NCBI RefSeq assembly: GCF_009908315.1
Contig: NZ_JAAATW010000002.1
Location: 682,001 to 746,000 of the forward strand
Length of the DNA stretch: 64,000 bases
Direction: 5' to 3'
Source of the DNA: Paragemmobacter ruber
GTDB taxonomy: Bacteria; Pseudomonadota; Alphaproteobacteria; Rhodobacterales; Rhodobacteraceae
The first letter of the stretch is position 1. Each line of letters opens with the position of its first letter. A program made the translations under genes and the position numbers. The notes beneath the pieces are model-generated. The model had not been told where the DNA came from and did no database searches. It saw only the letters and a program-made list of their open reading frames with translations. This document shows, one piece after another, positions 35,062-45,277 of the stretch.

Positions 35062-35985
35062 TCACTTCACCGCCCCGGCTGCCATGCCCTTGATGATATA
35101 GCGCTCTAGCACCACCCCGATCACGATCAGGGGCAGGATCGCCGCAAAGGACAGGGCCGCCATCGACCACCATGAAATCCCCTGGCTTCCTGTCTGGCTT
35201 GCCACCATCACGGGCAAGGTATTGGCATAGGTGGAGGTGAGCAGCGCCGCGAAGAAATACTCGTTCCAGGTCAGGACCAGCGACAGGATGAAGGCCGCCA
35301 CCATCCCCGGCAGGGCGATGGGCAGGATGATCGTCGCGAACGCCCCCCAGATCGACAGCCCGTCCACCAGCGCTGCCTCCTCCAGTTCCGTGGGGATGCT
35401 TCCGAACTGGTCGCGCATGATCCAGATCACGATCGGCAGCACCGACAGGGTATAGAGCAGGATCAGACCCACCCGCGTGTCCAGAAGCGCCAGTTCCCGG
35501 TAGAGCACCAGGAAGGGCAGGGCCAGCACCACCGGCGGCAGGATCAGCTGGCTCAGGAAAAAGAAGCTGATGTCGGAATTCCGCATATAGCCGAAGCGAT
35601 AGTTGAACCGCGACAGGCCATAGGCCGCAAGACTGCCCAAGGCCACCGCCAGCGCGGATGAGGTGACCGAGATCACCGCCGAATTCATGAAGCGCTTCAT
35701 GAATTCGGCCCGCACCGTGCTTTCAGCCCCGATCGTGTCGGGTGACAGGCCCAGCGACCGCCAGCCCAGCCATGCGGGCTGATAATCCACCCAAGGGATC
35801 ATGTTCCCCTTCATCACGTTGGGCGCCATCTTGAAGCTGGTGGTGATCGTCCAATAGATCGGGAACAGGCAGATCACCGTCCACAGGATCAACACGCCAT
35901 AAATCGCGATCCGGCTTGTCCACCATTTGGCGCGGTGGCCCCGATCGGCTTCGGAATCCCGGAAAATCTGCGGATTGGCGGTCAT
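35062..35985 (-). CDS. Carbohydrate ABC transporter permease (MalG type)
   Basis: A 307-residue inner-membrane permease with about six hydrophobic segments. The coupling loop is PTELEEAALVDGLSIWGAFATIILPIALPG, the CUT1/MalG EAA motif. The ILVLTWNEYFFA-like segment and the AAGAVK terminus are typical of MalG-type subunits. It starts inside the stop of the upstream permease gene (ATGA overlap). Confidence 0.9.
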   Translation of the reverse strand: MTANPQIFRDSEADRGHRAKWWTSRIAIYGVLILWTVICLFPIYWTITTSFKMAPNVMKGNMIPWVDYQPAWLGWRSLGLSPDTIGAESTVRAEFMKRFMNSAVISVTSSALAVALGSLAAYGLSRFNYRFGYMRNSDISFFFLSQLILPPVVLALPFLVLYRELALLDTRVGLILLYTLSVLPIVIWIMRDQFGSIPTELEEAALVDGLSIWGAFATIILPIALPGMVAAFILSLVLTWNEYFFAALLTSTYANTLPVMVASQTGSQGISWWSMAALSFAAILPLIVIGVVLERYIIKGMAAGAVK

Positions 35986-37088
35986 GTCCGGGGCCTCATC
36001 CAGCGGTCGGCAAGTTTCATCAGGAAGGTCATCGCGATCACGATGATGACGAGGTAGACAAAGGCCAGAAGCGTGCCATAGCCCACATTCGACCGCTCAC
36101 GATACTCGCGGAAGATGAAGCTTGTCACCGTATCCGTCGCGCCCCCCGGCCCGCCCGAGGTGACGTTGATCACGATGTCGGCCAGCTTCAGCTTGAAGAT
36201 GATGCGAATGAGGATCGCCGTGATCGACACGGGCAGCATCAGCGGGAAGGTCACCTCCCAGAAGTTCCGCCAGCCATTCGCGCCATCCACCTTCGCGGCC
36301 TCGTTCAGCTCCTTGGGGATGGCCTGCAGGCCTGCAAGGATCATGATCATCATGAAGGGGATATAGGTCCAGGCATCCATGATCATGATCGTGGCCCGCG
36401 CGATCTCGGGGCTGCCGAAGAAGGACGGGTTCTCCACCCCGAAGAACCGTGCCAGCCGCGCCAGCGGGCCATATCGCGCCTCCAGCATCGACTTGCCGAT
36501 CATCCACGACACCGCGACCGGCGACAGCATCAGCGGCAGAAGGAAGGCCACGCGAAAGAACTTCCGCGCCCGGATCTGTGCGTTCAAAAGCAGCGCAAGG
36601 CCGAAGGCGATGGCATATTCCACAAGGATCGCCAGCGAATAGAGGACCATGTTCCACAACGCGTTCCAGAAGAACGGATCGGTCCACATCTGGCGGATAT
36701 TGTCCAACCCGTTGAACTGCCGCCCCGTGGGCGAGGAAAGGTTCCAGTCGCTGAAGGCGATGATCAGGCCGAAGAGCAGCGGAAAGATCGTCAGCGCCGC
36801 CACGAAAATGGCCGCCGGCAGCACGAACAGCGTGCGCTTGCCATGCTCGCCATTGATCAGCACCTGCCCCCAGCACAGGGCCACCGCCCAGGTGCAAAAG
36901 GCGTAAAGCGTGGGCCGCCAATTGGTGAAGCCGAACTCCGCCTGCCCGGTGGCCTGCAGGAACTGCAACCCGCCCACCAGGGCCGTCAGCGCGGCCGTCC
37001 CCCAGATGATCGCCCGGCCGAACCGCTTGCGCCCGTCCGAGATGTTGTCGTTCGTCACGACATGAAGAAGATCGCCTTCGCTGCTCAC
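35982..37088 (-). CDS. Carbohydrate ABC transporter permease (MalF type)
   Basis: A MalF-type permease, 368 residues from the GTG chosen at 37088. There is an unusual N-terminal part with two extra hydrophobic segments (about residues 30-80) before the core. The coupling loop is PKELNEAAKVDGANGWRNFWEVTFPLMLP. The start is uncertain: the frame is open to 37181, and another GTG lies at 37058. None has a strong ribosome site, which fits low expression behind the hairpin at 37150. Confidence 0.82.
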   Translation of the reverse strand: MSSEGDLLHVVTNDNISDGRKRFGRAIIWGTAALTALVGGLQFLQATGQAEFGFTNWRPTLYAFCTWAVALCWGQVLINGEHGKRTLFVLPAAIFVAALTIFPLLFGLIIAFSDWNLSSPTGRQFNGLDNIRQMWTDPFFWNALWNMVLYSLAILVEYAIAFGLALLLNAQIRARKFFRVAFLLPLMLSPVAVSWMIGKSMLEARYGPLARLARFFGVENPSFFGSPEIARATIMIMDAWTYIPFMMIMILAGLQAIPKELNEAAKVDGANGWRNFWEVTFPLMLPVSITAILIRIIFKLKLADIVINVTSGGPGGATDTVTSFIFREYRERSNVGYGTLLAFVYLVIIVIAMTFLMKLADRWMRPRT

Positions 37089-37149
37089 CTTGGCCCGGTC
37101 CTTGGCAAAATAAGGGTGCGCGGGGACCGCACACCCTGTGCAAAAGAGC

Positions 37150-37171
37150 GGGGCGCGGCGAACCGCGCCCC
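37150..37171 (-). terminator. Hairpin after the sugar-binding-protein gene
   Basis: On the minus strand GGGGCGCGG-TTCG-CCGCGCCCC is a perfect 9-bp stem with a TTCG tetraloop, followed by GCTCTTTT. It begins 7 bases after the stop of the binding-protein gene and before the permease gene, so it acts as an intra-operon attenuator or RNA stabiliser. Confidence 0.75.
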
Positions 37172-37177
37172 GATGGA

Positions 37178-38809
37178 TCACATCCCCAAGCTCGCCTTGT
37201 ACAGCGCGATCTGGCTGTCGCGGCCGATCTGGTCGGTGATCTTCTCCCAGGCCGCCGCAATCGCATCCGCCGTCTCCTGCGCCGATGCGTATTGCCCGGC
37301 AAAGCCCTTGGCCAACTCGTCCTCGGCCACCGAGTAATACTGGAAGATGCCGGGGATCCGCGGTTCGATGGCGGCGTTGGGGTGGTTGTAGCTGTCGAGG
37401 TTCGATCCCAGATAATCCTCGATATAGGCCCGGTCATAGCCCGCCGCTTCCCACTCCTCATACTGGAAGTGCGAGTTGCGATAGGGCTGGAAGCCCGACG
37501 GATAGGCCGCCGTCCACAGCGACAGGTCCTTGCCGCCCAGATGGGCCGCCGCCGACCAGGCCGCCTTGCGCTTCTTCTCGTCGCCCGACACGCGGCTGGT
37601 GACATAGATGCCCCAGCCGATATAGGCCATCACGGGCGCTTCGTTCGCGGTCTCTTCCCATGCGCCCGCCGCCGCGTTGTAACGCCGCGTCGATCCGGGG
37701 TTGATGCCAAAGCCCACCACATCGCCCACAACCGAGGTGTCCGAGGTGCGCGCCGACGATCCGATATCGCCCCACCACATCAGCATCGAACCCGTCCCGG
37801 CAAGGAACTGCGAGAACCCGGTGGTGCCGGGATCGGCGTTGATCTGGTCGGCCGGATAGGCGCCTTCCGTGGCGATCAGGTCCATCACATCCTGGATGGC
37901 CTGCACCCAGCCCGGGTTGTTCACGCGCGGCTTCATCGTATCGGCGTCAAACAGCCAGGCCCGGTCATCGGGATGCTTCACATAGGCCGCGGCCCGGTTG
38001 GCGATGAAGTAGAAGCCAAAGCCGCCCCAGCCCTTCAGCGGGTCCAGATAGCCATGCGCGGGCTGCCCGGTTAGCGGGTCGGTCTGCCCGATCACGGCCT
38101 TGGTGGCCGCGTTCACATCCTGCCATGTGGTGGGCACCGCAGCCCCGCCGATCGCGCCCTCGCCGAAGTAATCGGTGCGATAGGCGAAGGTGTGGCAGTC
38201 GCCGTCGATGGTGATGCGGTAGGACTTGCCATCCCACGTCCCCACCGGCGGTTGCAGATAGCCCACCAGATCATCCGCCTCGATCTGCGTCTTCACCCAG
38301 TCGGGCATCTCGTCCAGAAGGCCCCGGCCCGCCGTATCGCCTTCAAACGGGGCGCCCATCTCGATGATGTCGAAATCCACCGTCCCGGTCGCGATCGACT
38401 GCTGCAGACGCGCGTTGTAATCGGCCTGCGCCAGGTCGATCCAGTTGATCTTGGCCCCCGTGTAGGCCTCCCACGGCTTGAGGAAGCCACGGAAGAGGAA
38501 GTTGTGCAGGTTCTGGTTGTTCAGGCCAAGGAAGGTCAGCTCCACGCCCGCGAACTCGCCCTCGGCCACGTTGGCCTTGGTCGCGCCAAGGCACAACTCA
38601 CCCACCTTCTGCCAATCGGCATCGGTCGGGGACCCCATCCCCACGCCGGGGATCTTCAGGATCTCGGCCCGCAGGTTTTCCTGCGCCGAGGCCGCGCGCA
38701 CCCCGCCCAGCGGCCCCATCGCCGCCACGGCCGTCAGCGCCGTCGCCCCCTGCAACAGGCGGCGGCGGCTCATCCGCGCCTGAATGATCTCATAGGCTCC
38801 AACTTTCAC
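37178..38809 (-). CDS. Carbohydrate ABC transporter substrate-binding protein, Tat-exported
   Basis: A 543-residue family 1 solute-binding protein. The GTG at 38809 follows GGGAGGAG. The N-terminus has a twin-arginine signal (MSRRRLLQGATALT near residue 13) ending ASAQ. Family segments include TVDFDIIEMGAPFEG, TWDGKSYRITIDGDCHTFAYRTDYF and GSMLMWWGDIG. Length and the Tat signal set it apart from smoE, which has a Sec signal. It is the first gene of the minus arm under operator site C; the ligand is unknown. Confidence 0.87.
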   Translation of the reverse strand: MKVGAYEIIQARMSRRRLLQGATALTAVAAMGPLGGVRAASAQENLRAEILKIPGVGMGSPTDADWQKVGELCLGATKANVAEGEFAGVELTFLGLNNQNLHNFLFRGFLKPWEAYTGAKINWIDLAQADYNARLQQSIATGTVDFDIIEMGAPFEGDTAGRGLLDEMPDWVKTQIEADDLVGYLQPPVGTWDGKSYRITIDGDCHTFAYRTDYFGEGAIGGAAVPTTWQDVNAATKAVIGQTDPLTGQPAHGYLDPLKGWGGFGFYFIANRAAAYVKHPDDRAWLFDADTMKPRVNNPGWVQAIQDVMDLIATEGAYPADQINADPGTTGFSQFLAGTGSMLMWWGDIGSSARTSDTSVVGDVVGFGINPGSTRRYNAAAGAWEETANEAPVMAYIGWGIYVTSRVSGDEKKRKAAWSAAAHLGGKDLSLWTAAYPSGFQPYRNSHFQYEEWEAAGYDRAYIEDYLGSNLDSYNHPNAAIEPRIPGIFQYYSVAEDELAKGFAGQYASAQETADAIAAAWEKITDQIGRDSQIALYKASLGM

Positions 38810-38986
38810 GTCTTTCTCCTCCCTGAGAATGGGCCGGTGGCCATCCGGCCCCGACCCTTGTGCTTTCATTGACGTCCGGAACACCACAGCGGCCGCCCGT
38901 CGCAGCCTTTGATCTTGTGGAAGCGGGGCCTCCCAACCCCGTGCGGCAGCATTCCCTGCGCCGAACCTTGGCGCGGGGCAGGCCCC

Positions 38987-39015
38987 CTGTCAAGATTCTA
39001 ACATGTTAGTATGAT
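38987..39015 (+). promoter_or_regulatory. Promoter with operator CTAACATGTTAG (site C)
   Basis: CTGTCA (38987-38992) and TATGAT (39010-39015) are 17 bases apart. The perfect palindrome CTAACATGTTAG (38998-39009) fills the spacer, so a bound repressor would block RNA polymerase. Site C matches site A at 16 of 17 bases from TCTAACATGTTAGYATG. It sits between the divergent binding-protein and ATPase genes. Confidence 0.65.
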
Positions 39016-39076
39016 TAGTGCGTGGACAGGCCCCGCCGCACCCGCTACCACAGGGGAAATGCCCGGGGAGGGGTGC

Positions 39077-40129
<1,053 letters not shown>

Positions 40130-40229
40130 CCCCGCCTGTCCTGTCTTGCCGCGCGGGGCCGCTTGACCCTGCCGCCCGGGCGCGGCAGCTTTCGCAACAT
40201 CCGGCGCCACACCGCCGAGGGAGGATCGC

Positions 40230-40682
40230 ATGCTCAAGGGAATAGACAACCGGCTCAACGCCGATGTGCTGCGCGTCTTGCGCGCGATGGGGCATGGTGA
40301 CGTGCTGATCGTCGCCGACACCAACTTCCCCTCCGATTCCGTCGCCCGCGCCACGGTCACGGGCGAGCTTTTGCGGATGGAAAACCTCACCGCGGCGCAG
40401 GCCGTGCAGGCCATCCTCTCCGTCCTGCCGCTCGACACCTTCGTCGATGATTTCGCAGGCCGGATGGAGGTGGTGGGCAACCCCGCCGAAATCCCGCCCG
40501 TGCAGGCCGAGGTGCAGGCCGAAATCGACCGGGCCGAGGGTCGCCCCCGCCCGATGATCGGCATCGAACGCTTCGCCTTCTACGACATGGCGCGCCAGTC
40601 CTATGCCGTGATCCAGACGGGCGAACGCCGCTTCTACGGCTGCTTCATGTTCCGCAAGGGCGTGATCCCGCCCGAAGCCTGA
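40230..40682 (+). CDS. FucU/RbsD-family sugar mutarotase (paralogue 2)
   Basis: A 150-residue FucU-type protein clearly paralogous to the one at 34515: MLKGIDNRLNADVLRVLRAMGHGDVLIVADTN, VLPLDTFVDDF, ERFAFYDMARQSYAVIQTGERRFYGCFMFRKG. The active-site His and Asp and the C-terminal Tyr are present. The ATG follows GAGGGAGGATCGC. It lies between the ATPase and ribokinase-like genes. Confidence 0.88.
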   Translation: MLKGIDNRLNADVLRVLRAMGHGDVLIVADTNFPSDSVARATVTGELLRMENLTAAQAVQAILSVLPLDTFVDDFAGRMEVVGNPAEIPPVQAEVQAEIDRAEGRPRPMIGIERFAFYDMARQSYAVIQTGERRFYGCFMFRKGVIPPEA

Positions 40683-40712
40683 TCCCCCCACCTGATCCGA
40701 TAGGTTCTTCCC

Positions 40713-41633
40713 ATGTCCGACATCGTCATCCTCGGCATCTTCGTGGCCGACACCGCCTATCGCGCCGACCGGCAGCCGAAGATGGGGGAAACCATCCTGG
40801 GCACCTCCTTCGCGCTGGGGCCGGGGGGGAAGGGATCGAACCAATCCGTCGCGGCCGCCATGGCCGGGGGGGATGTGACGATCATCAGCCGTCTGGGCAA
40901 GGATGCCTTTGCCGACATCGCGCGCAGCACATGGGCCAAGGCGGGCGTGAAGTCCGCCATCACCGAAGACCCCGAAAGCTACACGGGTGCGGCCTATATC
41001 TTTCTGGAAAACGCCACCGGCAACAACGCGATCATCGTGGCCGCCGGCGCCGCAGGGTGCATCTCCGTTGACGATGTCGAGGCGAACCGCGCCCTGATCG
41101 AAGGCGCCAAGGTGTTTATCACCCAGCTGGAACAGCCGATCCCCGCCGCCCGCCGCGCGCTGGAAATCGCCCGCGCGGCGGGCGTGCGCACGATCCTGAA
41201 CCCCGCGCCCGCCGCGCCGCTGGAGGATGACCTGCTCGCCCTGTGCGATTTCATCACCCCCAACGAGTCGGAAACCGAAAGCCTGACAGGCCTGCCCGTC
41301 ACAACCCTGCCCGAGGCCGAGGCGGCGGCGGATGCGCTCCTTGCCCGCGGGGTGGGGGCCTGCCTGATCACGCTGGGCGAACGCGGCGCGCTCTACCGCG
41401 ATCGGACGCGGTCTGTCCATGTGCCGGTCATCAGCGCGGGCAAGGTGGTGGATACGACCGGGGCAGGGGATGCCTTCAATGGCGGCTTTGCCGTGGCGCT
41501 GACCGAAGGGCGCGACGTGGTGGATGCGGTGCGCTTCGGCTGCGCCACCGCCGGCATCTCCGTCACCCGCCCCGGCACCGCCCCGGCGATGCCATCACGG
41601 GCCGAGATCGAGGCGCTCCTCGCCGCCCGGTAG
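40713..41633 (+). CDS. PfkB-family sugar kinase, ribokinase-like
   Basis: A 306-residue PfkB kinase. GPGGKGSNQSVAAAMAGG (about residues 36-53) is the first PfkB signature as in ribokinase; NPAPAAPL, NESETESLTG and the anion-hole/catalytic-base motif DTTGAGDAFNGGFA follow. Ribokinase itself or a kinase for another pentose or keto-deoxy acid is possible. It is 30 bases after the mutarotase gene, which is compatible with an RbsD-RbsK-style pair. Confidence 0.88.
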   Translation: MSDIVILGIFVADTAYRADRQPKMGETILGTSFALGPGGKGSNQSVAAAMAGGDVTIISRLGKDAFADIARSTWAKAGVKSAITEDPESYTGAAYIFLENATGNNAIIVAAGAAGCISVDDVEANRALIEGAKVFITQLEQPIPAARRALEIARAAGVRTILNPAPAAPLEDDLLALCDFITPNESETESLTGLPVTTLPEAEAAADALLARGVGACLITLGERGALYRDRTRSVHVPVISAGKVVDTTGAGDAFNGGFAVALTEGRDVVDAVRFGCATAGISVTRPGTAPAMPSRAEIEALLAAR

Positions 41634-41679
41634 GCGATTTCTGACGCAGAAATCGCGCCGGAACTTGCGTCAAGTTCCG
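41634..41679. repeat. Tandem REP-like hairpins after the ribokinase-like gene
   Basis: GCGATTTCTG-ACG-CAGAAATCGC (41634-41656) and CGGAACTTG-CGT-CAAGTTCCG (41659-41679) are adjacent perfect hairpins. Their central heptamers TGACGCA and TGCGTCA are reverse complements of each other. They start directly at the stop codon. Likely a terminator and a repeated palindromic unit pair. Confidence 0.7.
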
Positions 41680-41948
41680 CCCCCGCATCTGGACTTAAGG
41701 CGCGGTCGCGCTGGCCTTATCGCCCCCGCGACTCAGGCCGTGCCGCGATGGTTAACGCGCCCTGACCCCACCGCCCGTATGCACGCCCGTCTGCATATCG
41801 CGCTGCATGCCTTCCTGCCTCCCCGCTGTTGCACAATGATCCGAATTAATCCTGCGCCCGCAATCCCTTGCGCCCCGATCCTGCCATCCTGCCGCCGCCC
41901 CATCCGCCGGTTGACAGCCCGCCCTCCGCGCCCCACTCTCCGCCCGCC
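41680..41948. other. Intergenic region before the HAD phosphatase gene
   Basis: About 270 bases between the tandem hairpins and the HAD gene, with no coding frame I would support. An AT-richer stretch near 41831-41852 (CACAATGATCCGAATTAATC) may hold the promoter of the HAD-regulator pair. Confidence 0.4.
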
Positions 41949-42629
41949 ATGACCCCTGCGCTCTTCATCTTCGATTGTGACGGCGTCCTGATCGACAGCG
42001 AAGTCATCTCCGCCCGCCAACTGATCGCCGAGCTGCGGGGATATGGGGTGGACATGGACATGGCCTTTGTCAGCCGCCATTTCCTGGGCCGCTCCTACCC
42101 GGTCGTGCTGAAAGAGGTGCGCGAACGCTGGGGCGTGCAGCTGCCCGACCGGTTCGAGGCCGATTATCGCGCCCGCCTCCTCGCCGCCTTCGAGCGTGAC
42201 CTGAAGGTCATGCCCGGCGTGGTCGACACCATCCGCGACCTGCGCATCCCCTATTGCCTCGCCACCTCCTCCAGCCCAGAGCGGATGCGAAAATCCCTTG
42301 AAATCACGGGACTTTCCGCCCTGTTCGACGGCCGCGCCTTCACCGCGTCCGAGGTGGCGCGCGGCAAGCCCGCGCCAGATCTCTTCCTTCATGCCGCCGC
42401 GCGGATGGGGGCCGATCCGCAAGCCTGCATCGTGCTGGAAGACAGCCAGAATGGCATCCGCGCCGGCCTTGCCGCAGGTATGCGCGTCTGGCGCTTCACC
42501 GGGGGCAGCCATCTGAAAGGGCTTGACCTCACCCCGCCTGACGATGCCATTCCTGAGGCGAGTTTCGACAGCTTTCCCGCCTTGCGCGCCGCCCATCCGG
42601 GCCTGTTCAAGGAACAAGTGACACCATGA
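41949..42629 (+). CDS. HAD-superfamily phosphatase/phosphoglucomutase-like (PgmB type)
   Basis: A 226-residue HAD hydrolase: motif I FIFDCDGVLIDSE (residues 5-17), motif II LATSSS, motif III Lys in RGKPAPD and motif IV VLEDSQNG. It resembles the beta-phosphoglucomutase-like HAD gene reported with the R. sphaeroides polyol operon, and here it is coupled to the polyol regulator gene by an ATGA overlap. It probably dephosphorylates a sugar or polyol phosphate. Confidence 0.85.
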   Translation: MTPALFIFDCDGVLIDSEVISARQLIAELRGYGVDMDMAFVSRHFLGRSYPVVLKEVRERWGVQLPDRFEADYRARLLAAFERDLKVMPGVVDTIRDLRIPYCLATSSSPERMRKSLEITGLSALFDGRAFTASEVARGKPAPDLFLHAAARMGADPQACIVLEDSQNGIRAGLAAGMRVWRFTGGSHLKGLDLTPPDDAIPEASFDSFPALRAAHPGLFKEQVTP

Positions 42630-43582
42630 CCCTGCACGACACAGAGCCCAGCCAATCCGATGATGCCGCCCGCGCGGGCTGGCTTTACTACGTCGCGGGC
42701 CTGACGCAGGACCAGATCGCCCGCGAACTGGGCGTCAGCCGCCAGCGCGCCCAACGCCTCGTCAGCCGGGCCATGGCCGAAGGGTTGATCCATGTCCGCA
42801 TCGAACACCCGATCGCCGCCTGTCTTGAACTGGAACAAGCCCTTAGCGACCGTTTCGGTCTGATCCGCGCGCGTGTCTCGCCGGGCCTCGGGCCGGGCGC
42901 GGATGCCGTCCGGGCCATCGCGCCCGCCGCCGCGCAAGAGCTGGAACGCTTCCTCGCCATGCCCGATCCGCTGGTGATCGCGCTCGGCACGGGCCGGGCC
43001 TTGCGGGGTATGGTGGATGCGATGACGACGATGGACGCGCCCCAGCACAGCCTCGTGTCGATGATCGGCAACATCGCCCCCGACGGCTCGGCCTCTTTCT
43101 TCGATGTCATCATGCGCATCGCCGACAAGGTCCGCGCCCCGCACTATCCCATGCCCATGCCGGTGATTTCCTCGACGCTGGAAGAGTTTGCCGCTTTCAC
43201 CGCGCTCGCCCCCATTGCCCGTGTCCGCGATCTTGCCGCCCGGGCCGATGTGATCTTCGTCGGCGTGGGCCAGATGGGCGATGATGCGCCGCTTCTCGCC
43301 GATGGCTTCATCACTCGGGCCGAATTGTCGGCCCTGCAGGCCCGCGGCGCGGTGGGCGAGGTGGCGGGCTGGGTCTATGATGCCAGCGGCGCCTATCTGG
43401 AAACCCCCGGCAGCACCCGCAACGGCGGCGTGCCGATCCTGCCGCGCATGGCCCGCCCCGCCATCGGCGTGGCGGCCGGCCCTTCCAAGGTGGCGGCCAT
43501 CCGCGCCGCGCTGGGGGCGGGGATCCTGAACGGCATCGTGACCGACGAATCAACCGCCCGCGCCATCCTCGCCCAGCGCTGA
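42626..43582 (+). CDS. smoC: SorC/DeoR-type sugar-binding transcriptional regulator
   Basis: A 318-residue SorC-family regulator. The N-terminal helix-turn-helix (about residues 18-45: YVAGLTQDQIARELGVSRQRAQRLVSRA) is followed by a sugar-binding domain with LGTGRALRGMVDAM, DVIFVGVGQMG and GGVPILPRMARPAIGVAAGP. The position directly before the polyol transporter suggests it controls smoEFGK-smoS-mtlK through the palindrome at 43744. The gene name is by analogy. Confidence 0.8.
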   Translation: MTLHDTEPSQSDDAARAGWLYYVAGLTQDQIARELGVSRQRAQRLVSRAMAEGLIHVRIEHPIAACLELEQALSDRFGLIRARVSPGLGPGADAVRAIAPAAAQELERFLAMPDPLVIALGTGRALRGMVDAMTTMDAPQHSLVSMIGNIAPDGSASFFDVIMRIADKVRAPHYPMPMPVISSTLEEFAAFTALAPIARVRDLAARADVIFVGVGQMGDDAPLLADGFITRAELSALQARGAVGEVAGWVYDASGAYLETPGSTRNGGVPILPRMARPAIGVAAGPSKVAAIRAALGAGILNGIVTDESTARAILAQR

Positions 43583-43660
43583 CGCCGCGCCGCAGCACCC
43601 GTGGGATCGCCCCGTTAACCCCACCGCAACCCGCCGCTGTCAGGCTGACAGTTGCCATAT

Positions 43661-43677
43661 CGCCCGTTTTTCGGGCG
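43661..43677 (+). terminator. Terminator after the polyol regulator
   Basis: CGCCCG-TTTTT-CGGGCG forms a 6-bp stem with a T5 loop, then CGATTTTC. Moderate strength. It separates the regulator gene from the smo promoter. Confidence 0.5.
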
Positions 43678-43718
43678 CGATTTTCGCATCCGCGCCGCAT
43701 GTTTTGCCAAGATCAGAC

Positions 43719-43764
43719 TTGACGTCGCGGCCAGTGATGTGGGTAATTGCTCATTAAGCGATTA
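43719..43764 (+). promoter_or_regulatory. Polyol operon promoter and operator
   Basis: TTGACG (43719-43724) and GGTAAT (43742-43747) with a 17-base spacer form a plausible promoter. A 21-bp imperfect palindrome (43744-43764, TAATTGCTCATTAAGCGATTA, 16 of 21 bases symmetric) covers the -10 element and start site. TGCTCA repeats at 43748 and 43767. Likely binding site of the adjacent SorC-type regulator. Confidence 0.6.
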
Positions 43765-43795
43765 AATGCTCAGTCGCTTCTATGGGAGGATACCA

Positions 43796-45106
43796 ATGAA
43801 AATCTCGCATCGCGCGCTTTTGGGCGCGACGGTTTCGCTCACTCTTGCGGGTGCCGCGATGGCCGAAACCACCATCACCGTGGCCACCGTGAACAACGGC
43901 GACATGATCCGCATGCAGGGCCTGATGGATGACTTCAACGCCAAGCATCCCGATATCACCGTTGAATGGGTAACACTGGAAGAAAACGTTCTGCGTCAGA
44001 ATGTTACAACCGACATCGCCACCGGCGGCGGGCAGTACGACGTGCTCACCATCGGCACCTATGAGGTTCCGATCTGGGGCAAGCAGGGCTGGCTCACCTC
44101 GCTGAACGACCTGCCCGCCGAATACGACGTGGATGATCTGCTGCCCGCCATCCGGGGCGGCCTGACGGTGGATGGCAACCTCTATGCCGCGCCGTTTTAC
44201 GGCGAATCCTCCATGGTCATGTACCGCACCGACCTGATGGAAGCCGCAGGCCTCACCATGCCCGAGGCGCCGACCTGGGCCGATATCGAAAAGGCCGCCG
44301 CCGCCATGACGAACAAGGATGCCGGCATCTACGGCGTCTGCCTGCGCGGCAAGGCCGGCTGGGGCGAAAACATGGCCTTCCTGACCGCAATGTCCAACTC
44401 CTTCGGCGCCCGCTGGTTTGATGAGAACTGGAACCCCCAGTTCGACCAGCCAGAATGGAAGGCCACGCTCGATTTCTATCTGAACCTGATGAACAACTAC
44501 GGTCCTCCGGGCGCGTCGAACAACGGGTTCAACGAAAACCTGACCCTGTTCAATCAGGGCAAATGCGGCATGTGGATCGACGCTACGGTGGCCGCGTCCT
44601 TCGTGACCGGCAAGGACAGCACGGTGGCCGACAAGGTGGGCTTCGCGCTCGCCCCCGATAACGGCCTTGGCAAGCGGGGCAACTGGCTCTGGGCGTGGTC
44701 GCTGGCGATCCCGTCCTCGTCCGATGCGCCGGATGCGGCCAAGACCTTCATCAACTGGGCGACCAGCAAGGGCTATCTGGAACTCGTCGCCTCCAAGGAA
44801 GGCTGGGCCAACGTTCCCCCGGGCACCCGCACCTCGCTCTATGAAAACCCGGAATACCAGAAGGTTCCCTTCGCCAAGATGACGCTGGACAGCATCAACG
44901 CGGCCGATCCGACCAACCCGACGGTGAAGCCCGTTCCTTACGTCGGCGTGCAGTTCGTGGCGATCCCGGAATTCCAGGGGCTCGGCACCACTGTGGGCGA
45001 GATCTTCTCGGCCGCGCTGGCCGGGCAGAAGACCGCGGATGAGGCGCTGGCAGAGGCCCAGACCGCCGTGGCCGATGAGATGAAGGCCGCAGGCTACATC
45101 CAGTAA
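43796..45106 (+). CDS. smoE: Polyol (sorbitol/mannitol) ABC transporter binding protein
   Basis: A 436-residue periplasmic family 1 binding protein with a Sec signal peptide of about 22 residues ending AAMAE. Segments include DIATGGGQYDVLTIGTYEVPIWGKQGWL, PFYGESSMVMYRTDLM and WLWAWSLAIPSSS. The ATG at 43796 follows GGGAGGATACC; the frame start at 43766 is not used. It is the first gene of the polyol operon; the name follows the R. sphaeroides smoEFGK set. Confidence 0.87.
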   Translation: MKISHRALLGATVSLTLAGAAMAETTITVATVNNGDMIRMQGLMDDFNAKHPDITVEWVTLEENVLRQNVTTDIATGGGQYDVLTIGTYEVPIWGKQGWLTSLNDLPAEYDVDDLLPAIRGGLTVDGNLYAAPFYGESSMVMYRTDLMEAAGLTMPEAPTWADIEKAAAAMTNKDAGIYGVCLRGKAGWGENMAFLTAMSNSFGARWFDENWNPQFDQPEWKATLDFYLNLMNNYGPPGASNNGFNENLTLFNQGKCGMWIDATVAASFVTGKDSTVADKVGFALAPDNGLGKRGNWLWAWSLAIPSSSDAPDAAKTFINWATSKGYLELVASKEGWANVPPGTRTSLYENPEYQKVPFAKMTLDSINAADPTNPTVKPVPYVGVQFVAIPEFQGLGTTVGEIFSAALAGQKTADEALAEAQTAVADEMKAAGYIQ

Positions 45107-45115
45107 CCGTCACGG

Positions 45116-45142
45116 GCGGGGCCGGCCTCCCACCGGCCCCGC
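45116..45142 (+). terminator. Hairpin after smoE
   Basis: GCGGGGCCGG / CCGGCCCCGC, a perfect 10-bp stem with a 7-base loop, begins 10 bases after the smoE stop. No T-tract follows, so RNA stabilisation or partial attenuation is more likely than full termination. Confidence 0.6.
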
Positions 45143-45277
45143 AAACCTGGCCTGCCTGCGCCGCTTGGGCGCGGGCAGTGCCTTGCCCGCCCGCGCCCTT
45201 TGCCGCGGAACGGCCCCGATCCGACGGCGCCGCCCGCAAGGCGCCCTGTTCGCGACGTAGTCCCAAAGGCGCATTCC

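Noticed and set aside
40230-41633. Calling the FucU plus PfkB pair a ribose (rbsDK) system
   Set aside because: Possible, but the mutarotase is FucU-like rather than RbsD-like and the transporter is a CUT1-type system, not a ribose-type one; left as a family-level call.
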